Positions 7,860 through 15,659 of a stretch of 64,000 nt of DNA are shown piece by piece. Position 1 is the first letter of the stretch. The number at the start of each line of letters is the position of its first letter. A program made the position numbers and the translations under genes. The stretch covers positions 372,001 to 436,000 of the forward strand of contig NZ_CP080332.1 in the NCBI RefSeq assembly GCF_019456655.1, in the 5' to 3' direction. This DNA is from Mycolicibacterium diernhoferi (GTDB lineage Bacteria; Actinomycetota; Actinomycetes; Mycobacteriales; Mycobacteriaceae). The notes under the pieces are model-generated. The model did no database searches and was not told where the DNA came from. It saw nothing but the letters and a program-made list of their open reading frames with translations.

Positions 7860-9413
7860 ATGCAGATCCGTGAAACGGCCATTGCCACCCCTGACAAGCC
7901 CGCCGTCGTCGTCCACCCCAGCGGCGCGGTGGTGACCTTCGGTGAGATGGAGGCGCGGGCCAATCAGCTGGCGCACTACTTCCGCAACAACGGCTTGGTC
8001 GAGGGCGACGTCGTCGCGATCCTGATCGAGAACAACGAGCACTTCCACACCGTGTCCTACGCGGCGCGACGGTCCGGCCTGTACTACGTGCCGATCAACA
8101 CCCACCTCACCGCCGCCGAGGCCGCCTACATCGTCGACAACAGCGAGGCCAAGGCCATCGTCGGCACCGCGGCGCTCAAGGATCTCTGCGCCGGGCTGGC
8201 CGAGCATCTGCCCAACGGGCTGCCGCAGATCCTGCTGTACATCACCGGCGGGCAGGAGCGCAGCGACTCGGGGGATGACGCTGAGCTGGAGGGCTGGGCC
8301 AAGTACCCGGACGTCGTCGCGGACCTGCCGACCACCCCGATTGCCGACGAACTCGACGGCGACCTGCTGCAGTACTCCTCGGGTACCACCGGACGCCCCA
8401 AGGGCATCAAGCGCGAGCTGCCGCACCTGCCGCCCTCGGAGGTGCCCGGCATGATGGCCATGCTCGTCGAGTACTGGATGGGCCCGGACGCCGTCTACCT
8501 CAGCCCCGCCCCGCTGTACCACACCGCGCCGTCGGTGTGGTCGATGCAGGCGCTGGCCGGCGGACTCACCGTCGTGGTGCTGGAGAAGTTCGATCCCGAG
8601 GTCGCCCTGGAGGCCATCCAGAAGCACCGGGTCACCCATGGCCAGTTCGTCCCGGTGATGTTCACCCGGATGCTGAAACTCCCCGAGGCCGCGCGCACCG
8701 CGTACGACGTGTCCAGCCTCAAGCGGGTCATGCACGCGGCCGCGCCGTGTCCGGTGGAAATCAAGATGCAGATGATCGACTGGTGGGGCCCGATCGTCGA
8801 CGAGTACTACGCCTCCTCCGAGGCCATCGGTGCGACGCTGATCAGCGCCGAGGAGTGGCTGACCCATCCGGGCTCGGTGGGCAAGGCAATGACCGGCGTG
8901 GTGCACATCCTGGACGAGGACGGCAACGAGCTGCCGCCGAACCAGGCCGGTGAGGTGTTCTTCGAGGGCGGCCAGGACTTCGAGTACCTCAACGACGACG
9001 AGAAGACCGCCAAGTCGCGAAATACCAAGGGCTGGAAGACCGTCGGCGACATCGGGTATGTGGACGAGGAAGGCTACCTGTACCTGACCGACCGTCGGCA
9101 CCACATGATCATCTCCGGCGGGGTCAACATCTACCCGCAGGAGGCCGAGAACATTCTGGTAACCCATCCGAAGGTGATGGACGCCGCGGTGTTCGGCATC
9201 CCCGACGAGGAGATGGGGCAGAAGGTCAAGGGCGTGGTGCAGACCGTAGATCCGGCCGATGCCACCGACGAGTTCGCCGATGAGCTGCTGACCTGGCTGC
9301 GCGACAAGCTGTCGCACTACAAGTGCCCGCGCTCGATCTCCTTCGAGGCGCAGCTACCTCGCACCGACACCGGCAAGCTCTTCAAGCAGGAGCTGATCAA
9401 GAAGTACTCGTGA
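7860..9413 (+). CDS. fadD4: fatty-acyl-CoA/AMP synthetase FadD4
   Basis: A 517-residue adenylate-forming enzyme that activates a fatty or other carboxylic acid with ATP. The P-loop YSSGTTGRPKG is near residues 172-182, then YASSEA, the hinge and core motif GDIGYVDEEGYLYLTDRRHH, and the C-terminal catalytic lysine in PRTDTGKLF. It is full length, with the start at ATG 7860 (MQIRETAIATPDKPA); the longer upstream frame lacks the family N-terminus. Position after pckA matches Rv0214 (fadD4). Its TGA overlaps the GTG of the enoyl-CoA hydratase, pointing to a two-gene acyl-CoA unit. Chain-length specificity is not visible. Confidence 0.88.
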   Translation: MQIRETAIATPDKPAVVVHPSGAVVTFGEMEARANQLAHYFRNNGLVEGDVVAILIENNEHFHTVSYAARRSGLYYVPINTHLTAAEAAYIVDNSEAKAIVGTAALKDLCAGLAEHLPNGLPQILLYITGGQERSDSGDDAELEGWAKYPDVVADLPTTPIADELDGDLLQYSSGTTGRPKGIKRELPHLPPSEVPGMMAMLVEYWMGPDAVYLSPAPLYHTAPSVWSMQALAGGLTVVVLEKFDPEVALEAIQKHRVTHGQFVPVMFTRMLKLPEAARTAYDVSSLKRVMHAAAPCPVEIKMQMIDWWGPIVDEYYASSEAIGATLISAEEWLTHPGSVGKAMTGVVHILDEDGNELPPNQAGEVFFEGGQDFEYLNDDEKTAKSRNTKGWKTVGDIGYVDEEGYLYLTDRRHHMIISGGVNIYPQEAENILVTHPKVMDAAVFGIPDEEMGQKVKGVVQTVDPADATDEFADELLTWLRDKLSHYKCPRSISFEAQLPRTDTGKLFKQELIKKYS

Positions 9414-10312
9414 CACTCCTCGACCTGCCCGGCGGGATCATCGTCGGCATCGGAACCCCGGTCGAGCGTGCGACGTTCACGCTGACCGAAACCGCATGCG
9501 GCGACCGCCGGGCGGTCACCGTCACCTCGGTCGAGGAAACCGTGGCGCGGCTGGAACAGCGCTGCGCGATCTGGCCGCAGTCCGCCGCGGTGTGCGATGA
9601 CGTGCTGCGCGCATTCGAGCCTGCGGCAACGACATTCAGTGGGGTGATCACCGAGTCGCTGGCCTATTCGACGCTGCAGTCCGGCCCCGAGTTCGCCCGA
9701 TGGCTGGCCGAACGCGGTCCGGCCACCGTGCCGCCTCTGCCGGATCCGGTGCAGGTCCACCGCGACGGGGACACCCTGCATGTGAGATTCAACCGCGTCC
9801 AGCGGCACAACGCGTTCTCGACGGATGCCCGGGCGGCGCTGTTGGAGGCCCTCGAGATCGCCCGGCTGGACCCGTCGGTGGACGAGGTTGTCCTCGGTGG
9901 GAACGGCCGATCCTTCTGCAGCGGAGGAGATCTCGCCGAATTCGGATCATTCGTCGACCCGTCCGGCGCTCATCTGGCGCGTACCCGGCACAGTCCCGCG
10001 CTGGTGCTCGACGAGCTGACCGCCCGGTTGGGGCCGCGTTGTCGGGCCCACGTGCACGGCCAGGTGCTGGGCAGCGGTCTGGAGATGGCCGCGTACTGCG
10101 GCCGGGTGAGTTGTGATCCGGCCGCGGTTCTGGGGCTGCCCGAACTCGCGCTGGGGCTGATCCCCGGCGCCGGCGGCACGGTGAGCATCACCCGGCGGAT
10201 CGGCCGTTGGCGCACCGCATATCTCGTGCTGTCCGGCCAGACCATCGATGCCACGACGGCGCTGTCCTGGGGGCTGGTGGACGAAATCGTCAGCGCTGGC
10301 GGGCCGGTCTGA
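9410..10312 (+). CDS. enoyl-CoA hydratase/isomerase family protein
   Basis: A 300-residue crotonase-fold protein with about 110 extra N-terminal residues before the usual domain start (VQVHRDGDTLHVRFNRVQRH). SFCSGGDLAEFG is the CoA-binding and first oxyanion-hole region, VLGSGLEMAAYC the second, and LPELALGLIPGAGGT carries the conserved glutamate of active hydratases. The start GTG 9410 overlaps the fadD4 stop in GTGA. The domain begins late, so the N-terminal extension may be a separate module or a family-specific feature. The 3' end overlaps the convergent SDR gene by 23 bp. Partnership with FadD4 in acyl-CoA breakdown is inferred from the overlap. Confidence 0.83.
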   Translation: MTLLDLPGGIIVGIGTPVERATFTLTETACGDRRAVTVTSVEETVARLEQRCAIWPQSAAVCDDVLRAFEPAATTFSGVITESLAYSTLQSGPEFARWLAERGPATVPPLPDPVQVHRDGDTLHVRFNRVQRHNAFSTDARAALLEALEIARLDPSVDEVVLGGNGRSFCSGGDLAEFGSFVDPSGAHLARTRHSPALVLDELTARLGPRCRAHVHGQVLGSGLEMAAYCGRVSCDPAAVLGLPELALGLIPGAGGTVSITRRIGRWRTAYLVLSGQTIDATTALSWGLVDEIVSAGGPV

Positions 10313-11000
10313 CGATCACCTCGTTGACGTCGACCTCGGGTGATTCGTCGAGGGCGTAGCTGACGGCCCGGGCGATGGCGTCCGGCGGGATCGAGTCGGC
10401 GCGGTAGGTGCGCATCGCCTCGGCGGCGGCCGGATCGGTGATCGATTCGGCCAGTTCGGATTCCACGACGCCGGGGGAGATGGTCGTCACCCGGATCCCG
10501 GGATCCAGCTCCTGGCGCAACCCCTCGGTGATGGCCCAGGCGGCGTATTTGGTCGCGCAGTACACCGCGCCCGTCGGTACCACCTGGTGCGCGCCGATCG
10601 AGGCGACGGTGACGAAATGTCCGGTGCCCTGTCGCTGGAAGTGCGGCAGGGCCGCCGCGATCCCGTGCAGCAACCCGCGGACGTTGACGTCGATCATGGC
10701 GTCCCATTCGTCGACCAGGAGCGCGTCCATCCGGGACAGCGGCATCACCCCGGCGTTGTTGACGATCGCATCGATGCGGCCGTGCGTCGATACCGCCCAG
10801 TCGGCGAACGAGGCGAACTCGGCACGGTCGGTCACGTCGAGGGTGCGGACGTCGATGAAGGCGTCGGCCAGTGCGGCGAGCCGGTCTGCCCGGCGGGCCC
10901 CGGCGACGACCTGGTGGCCGTGCGCGGCCAACCGGGTGGCGACTGCCGCACCGATCCCGCTGGTGGCGCCGGTGACGAGGACGATCTTCTGTTCGGTCAT
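10290..11000 (-). CDS. short-chain dehydrogenase/reductase
   Basis: A 236-residue classical SDR with TGATSGIG (residues 10-17), NNAGV, catalytic serine in VASIGAHQ and YCATK as the YxxxK motif. The GARR after the second strand suggests NADP(H) preference. It belongs to the YdfG/serine-dehydrogenase-like SDR group by general appearance. It is divergent from the XRE-type regulator at 11087, with a 16 bp GC palindrome between them, an arrangement typical for a regulator and its target. The ATG at 11000 is the only reasonable start before the Rossmann motif. Confidence 0.88.
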   Translation of the reverse strand: MTEQKIVLVTGATSGIGAAVATRLAAHGHQVVAGARRADRLAALADAFIDVRTLDVTDRAEFASFADWAVSTHGRIDAIVNNAGVMPLSRMDALLVDEWDAMIDVNVRGLLHGIAAALPHFQRQGTGHFVTVASIGAHQVVPTGAVYCATKYAAWAITEGLRQELDPGIRVTTISPGVVESELAESITDPAAAEAMRTYRADSIPPDAIARAVSYALDESPEVDVNEVIVRPARQR

Positions 11001-11015
11001 GACACCAGCGTGGGG

Positions 11016-11031
11016 GCCCGCCCGGGCGGGC
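11016..11031. promoter_or_regulatory. GC palindrome between SDR and regulator genes
   Basis: GCCCGCCCGGGCGGGC is a perfect 16 bp palindrome in the 86 bp divergent spacer, followed by a second, imperfect repeat (GCCAGGGTGC / GCACCCAGGC, one mismatch). It is a candidate operator for the adjacent regulator. GC palindromes can arise by chance in this genome, so this is weak. Confidence 0.3.
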
Positions 11032-11086
11032 TGCCAGGGTGCGCTGCACCCAGGCGGCCGGCCACGGCTGCACCTACTGTGGCGGT

Positions 11087-11906
11087 ATGGCCGGCGAATT
11101 GGGGCAGTATCTGCGCAGCAGGCGACCGGGCCCTGGTCAGTCCCGGGGACGCGGGTCTGATCAGCATCGGGCAGCGCCGGGTCCCCGGTCTGCGGCGCGA
11201 GGAAGTGGCTCAGCTGGCAGGGGTCAGCGTGGACTACTACGTCCGGCTGGAACAGGGCCGGGAACGCTCCCCGTCTGCGCAGGTGTGCGACGCACTCGCG
11301 GCGGCCCTGTGCATCGACGAGGAGGGGCGTGCGCACCTGTTCCGGATGGCGGGGCTGGCGCCGCGTGCGCGCCGGACCGGAGCCACCGACCGGGTGGATC
11401 CGGCACTGCTGCAGTTGATGGCCGCGTGGCCGGACAACCCGGCGGTGGTCTACAACCGGGCCTACGACGTGCTGGCCGCCAATCCCATCGCCGAGGCGCT
11501 GTTCGGTGATTTCGGCGCCCGCGGAAACCTGCTGGCGCTGGTGTTCTCCGAGCCGCGGGCTCGCCAGTTCTATGTCGACTGGCCGTCGATCGCCGCGAAC
11601 TCGGTCGCCGGATTGCGCCGCAACCACGGCGAAGCGCCGGGTGACCCACGGGTCACGGCGATCCTCACCGAACTGCTGAACACCAGCGCGGAGTTCGCCG
11701 AGCTCTGGGGACAGCACGACGTGCGCGGAAAGTCATTGGCCGTCAAGACCTTCCGGCATCCGGATGTCGGTGAGCTGACGCTGAGCATGCAAACCTTCGC
11801 GGTCCGGTCCACGCCCGGTCAGGAGCTCGTGGTGTATCAGGCCGAGCCGGGATCGCCGAGCGCGGATGCGGTGCGACTGCTGGGCAGCCTGGCAGCCACC
11901 CGCTGA
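11087..11906 (+). pseudogene. XRE-family regulator with MmyB-like C-domain, frameshifted near its start
   Basis: The family begins MAGELGQYLRSRR, and exactly this is read from ATG 11087; the continuation ALVSPGDAGL...RRVPGLRREEVAQLAGVSVDYY lies in the next frame. The frames must join between about 11123 and 11132 (one base too many or two too few). After the join the protein is intact to 11906: the HTH (VPGLRREEVAQLAGVS) and the MmyB-like ligand-binding part (WPDNPAVVYNRAYDVLAANP, FSEPRARQFYVDW). Alternative starts in the second frame (for example GTG near 11079) give no family-like N-terminus and lose helix 1. It is divergent from the SDR it probably controlled. It is either a real lesion or a sequencing error. 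Confidence 0.7.
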
Positions 11907-11938
11907 CACTACATGTGCGCAACTGCGCACATGTAGTG
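11907..11938. promoter_or_regulatory. 15+15 bp inverted repeat, probable ArsR operator
   Basis: CACTACATGTGCGCA (11907-11921), two bases, then TGCGCACATGTAGTG (11924-11938) is a perfect inverted repeat that begins right after the XRE stop and ends 12 bp before the MFS start codon. Its size and symmetry suit a winged-helix ArsR dimer, and an arsR gene is the second gene of the operon. It could additionally form a hairpin ending the upstream transcript. Confidence 0.65.
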
Positions 11939-11950
11939 CATACTGGCCGG

Positions 11951-13225
11951 GTGTCCGGAACCGTCGCTGTCGCCGCGTTGCGTCAGCCGGTGTTCCGCCG
12001 CCTGTTCGCGGCGCAGGTGGTGGCACTGGCCGGGACCGGGTTGCTCACGGTCGCACTGGGTCTGCTGGCCTTCGACCTCGCCGGCAGCGCGGCCGGCGCG
12101 GTGCTGGGCACCGTCCTGGCGATCAAGATGCTGGCCTACGTCTTCATCGCGCCGTTGATGTCGACCCTCACGGATCGCCTACCGCGCAGGACCGTTCTGA
12201 TCGGGGCCGACCTGACCCGAGCCGGGGTCGCGGTCCTGCTTCCGTTCATCGGCGAAATCTGGCAGATCCTGGTGCTGGTGTTCATCCTGCAGGCGGCATC
12301 GGCGACGTTCACCCCGGCCTTTCAGTCGGTGATACCCGCCGTGCTGCCCGATGAACGGACCTACACCCGGGGTCTGGCGTTGTCCCGGCTGGCCTATGAC
12401 CTCGAGGCGATGGCCAGCCCGGTGCTGGCGGCCGCCCTGCTGACGGTCATGTCCTACAACAGTCTGTTCGTCGGGACCGTCGCCGGGTTCATCGCCTCGG
12501 CGCTGCTGGTCCGCGGCACGCAGATACCTTCCGTCGGCACCGACCGCTCGCCCTGGCGCCGGCGGCTGTGGTCGGGGATGCGGGTGATGCTGACCGACAA
12601 CGACTTACGGGCCCTGACTGCGATGAACCTGACGGTCGCCGCGGCGACCGGGCTGGTGATGGTGAACACCGTCGTCTATGTCCGGGGCATGCTGGGCGGG
12701 GGCGATGTCGCGGTCGCGATGGTCCTGGCCTGCTACGGCGCCGGGTCGATGGCGGCGGCCCTGACGGTGCCGAGGCTGCTCGAGCGATTCGCAGACCGCG
12801 TGATCATGCTGGCCGGGGCGAGCGCCGCAGCGGCCGGCCTGCTCGTGGTCGTGGCCGCCCTCGTGGTGTTCCCGCTGAGTTGGAGCACGCTGGTGGGGAC
12901 CTGGGTGCTGCTGGGTGCGGCGACCTCCCTGGTCAACACCCCGGCCGGACGGCTGCTGCGCACGGCCAGCACCGACGCCAACCGGACCGCGGTGTTCACC
13001 GCCCAGTTCTCGCTCTCCCACGCCGGGTTCCTGCTGACCTATCCGGTCGCCGGTTGGGTCGGTGCGACCGTCAACCAGGGGCTTGCCGCGGCGATTCTCG
13101 CTATCCTCTCTTCATTCGCGGCGATCGCTGCGGCATGGATCGTGGTGCGGGGGGCCGGTGACAAGGCAAGACGACCGACCCCAGCCCGCACCCAGCCTCG
13201 TTCACGACAGCTCACCCGACCGTGA
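11951..13225 (+). CDS. MFS transporter, first gene of ArsR operon
   Basis: A 424-residue integral membrane protein with about a dozen hydrophobic segments (for example LFAAQVVALAGTGLLTVALGLLAF cut into helices, and IAPLMSTLTDRLPRRTVL, which resembles the MFS loop-2 motif DRxxRR). It looks like a drug/metabolite exporter of the major facilitator superfamily; the substrate is unknown. GTG 11951 (VSGTVAVAALRQPVFRRLF) is chosen because the upstream part of the frame lies inside the operator palindrome. Its end overlaps the arsR gene by 68 bp, so it is co-expressed with the repressor. The context suggests efflux or uptake of the compound handled by the downstream enzymes, or of a metal. Confidence 0.83.
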   Translation: MSGTVAVAALRQPVFRRLFAAQVVALAGTGLLTVALGLLAFDLAGSAAGAVLGTVLAIKMLAYVFIAPLMSTLTDRLPRRTVLIGADLTRAGVAVLLPFIGEIWQILVLVFILQAASATFTPAFQSVIPAVLPDERTYTRGLALSRLAYDLEAMASPVLAAALLTVMSYNSLFVGTVAGFIASALLVRGTQIPSVGTDRSPWRRRLWSGMRVMLTDNDLRALTAMNLTVAAATGLVMVNTVVYVRGMLGGGDVAVAMVLACYGAGSMAAALTVPRLLERFADRVIMLAGASAAAAGLLVVVAALVVFPLSWSTLVGTWVLLGAATSLVNTPAGRLLRTASTDANRTAVFTAQFSLSHAGFLLTYPVAGWVGATVNQGLAAAILAILSSFAAIAAAWIVVRGAGDKARRPTPARTQPRSRQLTRP

Positions 13226-13523
13226 CCGGCTGGACGCGGCCAGCGAGACGTTCCGCATGCTGGCCGACCCGATCCGGCTGCACCTGCTCTGGCTGCTGAC
13301 CCAGGGGGAAGCCGATGTCAGCACGCTGGCCGAAGCGACCGGCGGCTCCCGCACCTCGGTCAGCCAGCACCTGGCGAAATTGCGGTTCGCCCGACTGGTG
13401 GACACCCGCAGAGACGGCCGCCGGGTCGTCTACCGACTGCGCGACGGCCACCTGGGCCGACTCGTCCAGGAGGGGCTCAACCACGCCGATCATCGGGTGA
13501 CCGGCGAGCCACCGCACGCGTGA
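13158..13523 (+). CDS. ArsR-family repressor with NmtR/CzrA-like metal site
   Basis: A 121-residue winged-helix regulator: FRMLADPIRLHLLWLLTQG is the typical ArsR opening and LAEATGGSRTSVSQHLAKLR the recognition helix. The last helix reads DGHLGRLVQEGLNHADH, giving D, H(+2), H(+13) and H(+16), the exact spacing of the alpha-5 metal ligands of NmtR (D91, H93, H104, H107) and CzrA. This predicts allosteric sensing of Zn, Ni or Co. No alpha-3 CxC site is present. GTG 13158 is the probable start, inside the MFS gene; the downstream gene overlaps its stop (GTGA). It is expected to bind the repeat at 11907-11938. Confidence 0.85.
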   Translation: MTRQDDRPQPAPSLVHDSSPDRDRLDAASETFRMLADPIRLHLLWLLTQGEADVSTLAEATGGSRTSVSQHLAKLRFARLVDTRRDGRRVVYRLRDGHLGRLVQEGLNHADHRVTGEPPHA

Positions 13524-14521
13524 AACTAAAGTCTGGCGATGTGACCAGACCCGGCGGGCCCTTCTTCGACGACCTGCAGGTGGGCGACGTGTTCGACACC
13601 GCTCCCGCGATGACCCTGACCTCCGGCGCCGCCGCGACGCACCAGAGCATCATCGGTGACCGGCTGCGGTTGGCGCTCGACACCGAACTGTCCCGGGCCG
13701 TCACCGGTACCGACGGCCCGCTCGCACACCCCGCCCTGGTGTGCGATGTGGCGATCGGCCAGTCGACGCTGGTCACCCAGCGGGTCAAGGCCAACCTGTT
13801 CTACCGGGGACTGAGCTTTCACCGCTTCCCGGTCATCGGGGACACCCTGGCCACCCGCACCGAGGTGGTCGGGCTGCGACAGAACTCGGCCAAACCGGGT
13901 CGGGCCGCCACCGGTCTTGCGGCGCTGCGGATGACCACGGTCGACCAGGCCGGCCGGGCGGTGCTGGACTTCTACCGGTGTGCCATGCTGCCGCTGTCCG
14001 GCGACGATGTGCAGACCGGGCACGCCGACGATCTGGCCGCGATCGGCGCCGACCAGCAGCCCCCCGCGGACCCGACCGCCGGCTGGGACGCGGCGGCATA
14101 CACCGGGGCGCGATTCGATCCCGCGCTGGTCGGGACCGTACTGCACAGCACCGCCGATGTGGTGTCCAACGCCCCCGAATTGGCCCGGCTGTCGCTGAAC
14201 ATCGCCGCCACCCACCACGACCGGCGGGTCGGCGGACAACGGCTGGTCTACGGCGGGCACACCATCGGCCTGGCGTTGGCGCAGGCCGGCCGACTGCTGC
14301 CGAACCTGGCCACGGTGCTGGGCTGGCAGTCCTGCGACCACACCGGTCCGGTGCACGAGGACGACACGCTCTACAGCGAGTTGCACATCGAGGCCGCCGA
14401 ACCCGCGGCCGCCGGCACCCGGCTGCGGCTGCGGTCGCTGGTGTACGCCGCCCAACCGGATCAGGCCGCGGACCAGGATCGCCCGGTGCTGGATTGGCGC
14501 TTCACCGCGCTGCATTTCTGA
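13520..14521 (+). CDS. double-hotdog (MaoC-type) hydratase, Rv0216-like
   Basis: A 333-residue protein made of two hotdog halves. GGPFFDDLQVGDVFDTAP is the usual opening of MaoC/mesaconyl-CoA-hydratase-type enzymes; FYRGLSFHRFPVIGDTL and TEVVGLRQNSAKPGR form the first half. The second half contains NIAATHHDRRVGGQRLVYGG, where a D-R/H pair and HTIGLALAQ are hydratase-like. Members hydrate enoyl- or mesaconyl-type CoA esters. The length and neighbourhood agree with Rv0216 (337 residues). The start GTG 13520 overlaps the arsR stop; GTG 13541 is an alternative. It is 19 bp ahead of a class III CoA-transferase, a pairing known from mesaconyl-CoA chemistry. Confidence 0.8.
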   Translation: MKLKSGDVTRPGGPFFDDLQVGDVFDTAPAMTLTSGAAATHQSIIGDRLRLALDTELSRAVTGTDGPLAHPALVCDVAIGQSTLVTQRVKANLFYRGLSFHRFPVIGDTLATRTEVVGLRQNSAKPGRAATGLAALRMTTVDQAGRAVLDFYRCAMLPLSGDDVQTGHADDLAAIGADQQPPADPTAGWDAAAYTGARFDPALVGTVLHSTADVVSNAPELARLSLNIAATHHDRRVGGQRLVYGGHTIGLALAQAGRLLPNLATVLGWQSCDHTGPVHEDDTLYSELHIEAAEPAAAGTRLRLRSLVYAAQPDQAADQDRPVLDWRFTALHF

Positions 14522-14540
14522 TCCCGGGCAAGATGGCCCT

Positions 14541-15659
14541 GTGAGCAGTCCTGCGAGCGCGGTCGGTGTCCCGGACGCCGTGAGCGTGCGCGCCCAGGCG
14601 GTGGCCGACGGCTTCACCGCGCGCACCGGGGTGCCCGTCGACGCGTCCACGCTGCTCACCGGCCGGTCGGCGATGCTGGGGCTGAGCCCTCGGGGCCGGA
14701 TCTCGGCCGGGGGAGCGACCCGGTTGATGCGGGCCGCCGACACCTGGTGCGCCGTCACCCTCTCGCGACCCGACGATATCGCCGCGGTGCCGGCGGTGAT
14801 CGAGGCCGACACGATCACCGACGATCCGTGGCCGCACCTGCAGCGTTGGGTGGGCGCGCGACCGGCCGCCGCGGTGGTGGAAAGGGCAGGGCTGCTGGGC
14901 ATTCCGGCCGCCGCGCTCGCCGAGACGAGCGCGAGCCCGCCGGTGACCCGGGTGCTGGGGCCGCGGGCACAGCACGCCGGCCGCCTGCTGGTGGCCGATA
15001 TGTCCTCGATGTGGGCGGGCCCGCTGTGCGGGCAGCTGTTGCACCGCGCGGGCGCCACGGTGATCAAGGTGGAGAGCGGCCGGCGCCCGGATGGCACCCG
15101 CCGGGGGCCGGCGGCCTTCTACGACTGGATGAATCGCGGAAAGCTCTCGTATGCCGTGGAATTCGACGATCACGAAGCGATGCTCCGGCTGCTTTCGGTG
15201 GCCGACGTGGTGATCGAAGGGTCGCGGCCGGCCGCGCTGACCCGGCGCGGACTCGGGCCTGCGGATATCCCCCCGCGCGCAGGCCGGGTCTGGGTGCGCA
15301 TCACCGGCTACGGCACCCACGGCGACGCGGGGACCCGGGTGGCCTTCGGTGATGACGCCGCCGTGGCCGGCGGACTGGTCGAATACCACTCCGATGGGCC
15401 GGTTTTCGTCGGCGATGCGATCGCCGATCCACTGACCGGTTTACACGCCGCGGCGGCGGTGGCCGACGCGCTGGCGCGCGGCGGCGGGGAGCTCATCGAG
15501 CTGTCGATGGCGGCCACGGCCGCCGGCTATGCGGGGTTTTCCGGCGGCGCAGTGCCCGAACCCAGCGAGCCGGAACCGGGACCACCGGCGTCGCCACTCG
15601 GTGCCGACGCCGCCGCGGTACAGGCATTGCTCGACGAAAGGCACACGTTCTCATGTTGA
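14541..15659 (+). CDS. CaiB/BaiF (class III) CoA-transferase family protein
   Basis: A 372-residue protein whose second half shows the class III fold: LLVADMSSMWAGPLCGQLL, AGATVIKVESGRRPDG, FYDWMNRGKLSYAVEF and ADVVIEGSRPAALTRRG. The conserved aspartate that forms the aspartyl-CoA anhydride should lie in the VFVGDAIADPLTGLHAA segment (about residues 288-304). About 150 N-terminal residues precede the usual start of the fold, and the protein ends soon after the Rossmann-like part, so it is built differently from standard 400-residue FRC/CaiB enzymes. GTG 14541 is the start; the stop overlaps the amidohydrolase start. Donor and acceptor acids are unknown. Confidence 0.82.
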   Translation: MSSPASAVGVPDAVSVRAQAVADGFTARTGVPVDASTLLTGRSAMLGLSPRGRISAGGATRLMRAADTWCAVTLSRPDDIAAVPAVIEADTITDDPWPHLQRWVGARPAAAVVERAGLLGIPAAALAETSASPPVTRVLGPRAQHAGRLLVADMSSMWAGPLCGQLLHRAGATVIKVESGRRPDGTRRGPAAFYDWMNRGKLSYAVEFDDHEAMLRLLSVADVVIEGSRPAALTRRGLGPADIPPRAGRVWVRITGYGTHGDAGTRVAFGDDAAVAGGLVEYHSDGPVFVGDAIADPLTGLHAAAAVADALARGGGELIELSMAATAAGYAGFSGGAVPEPSEPEPGPPASPLGADAAAVQALLDERHTFSC

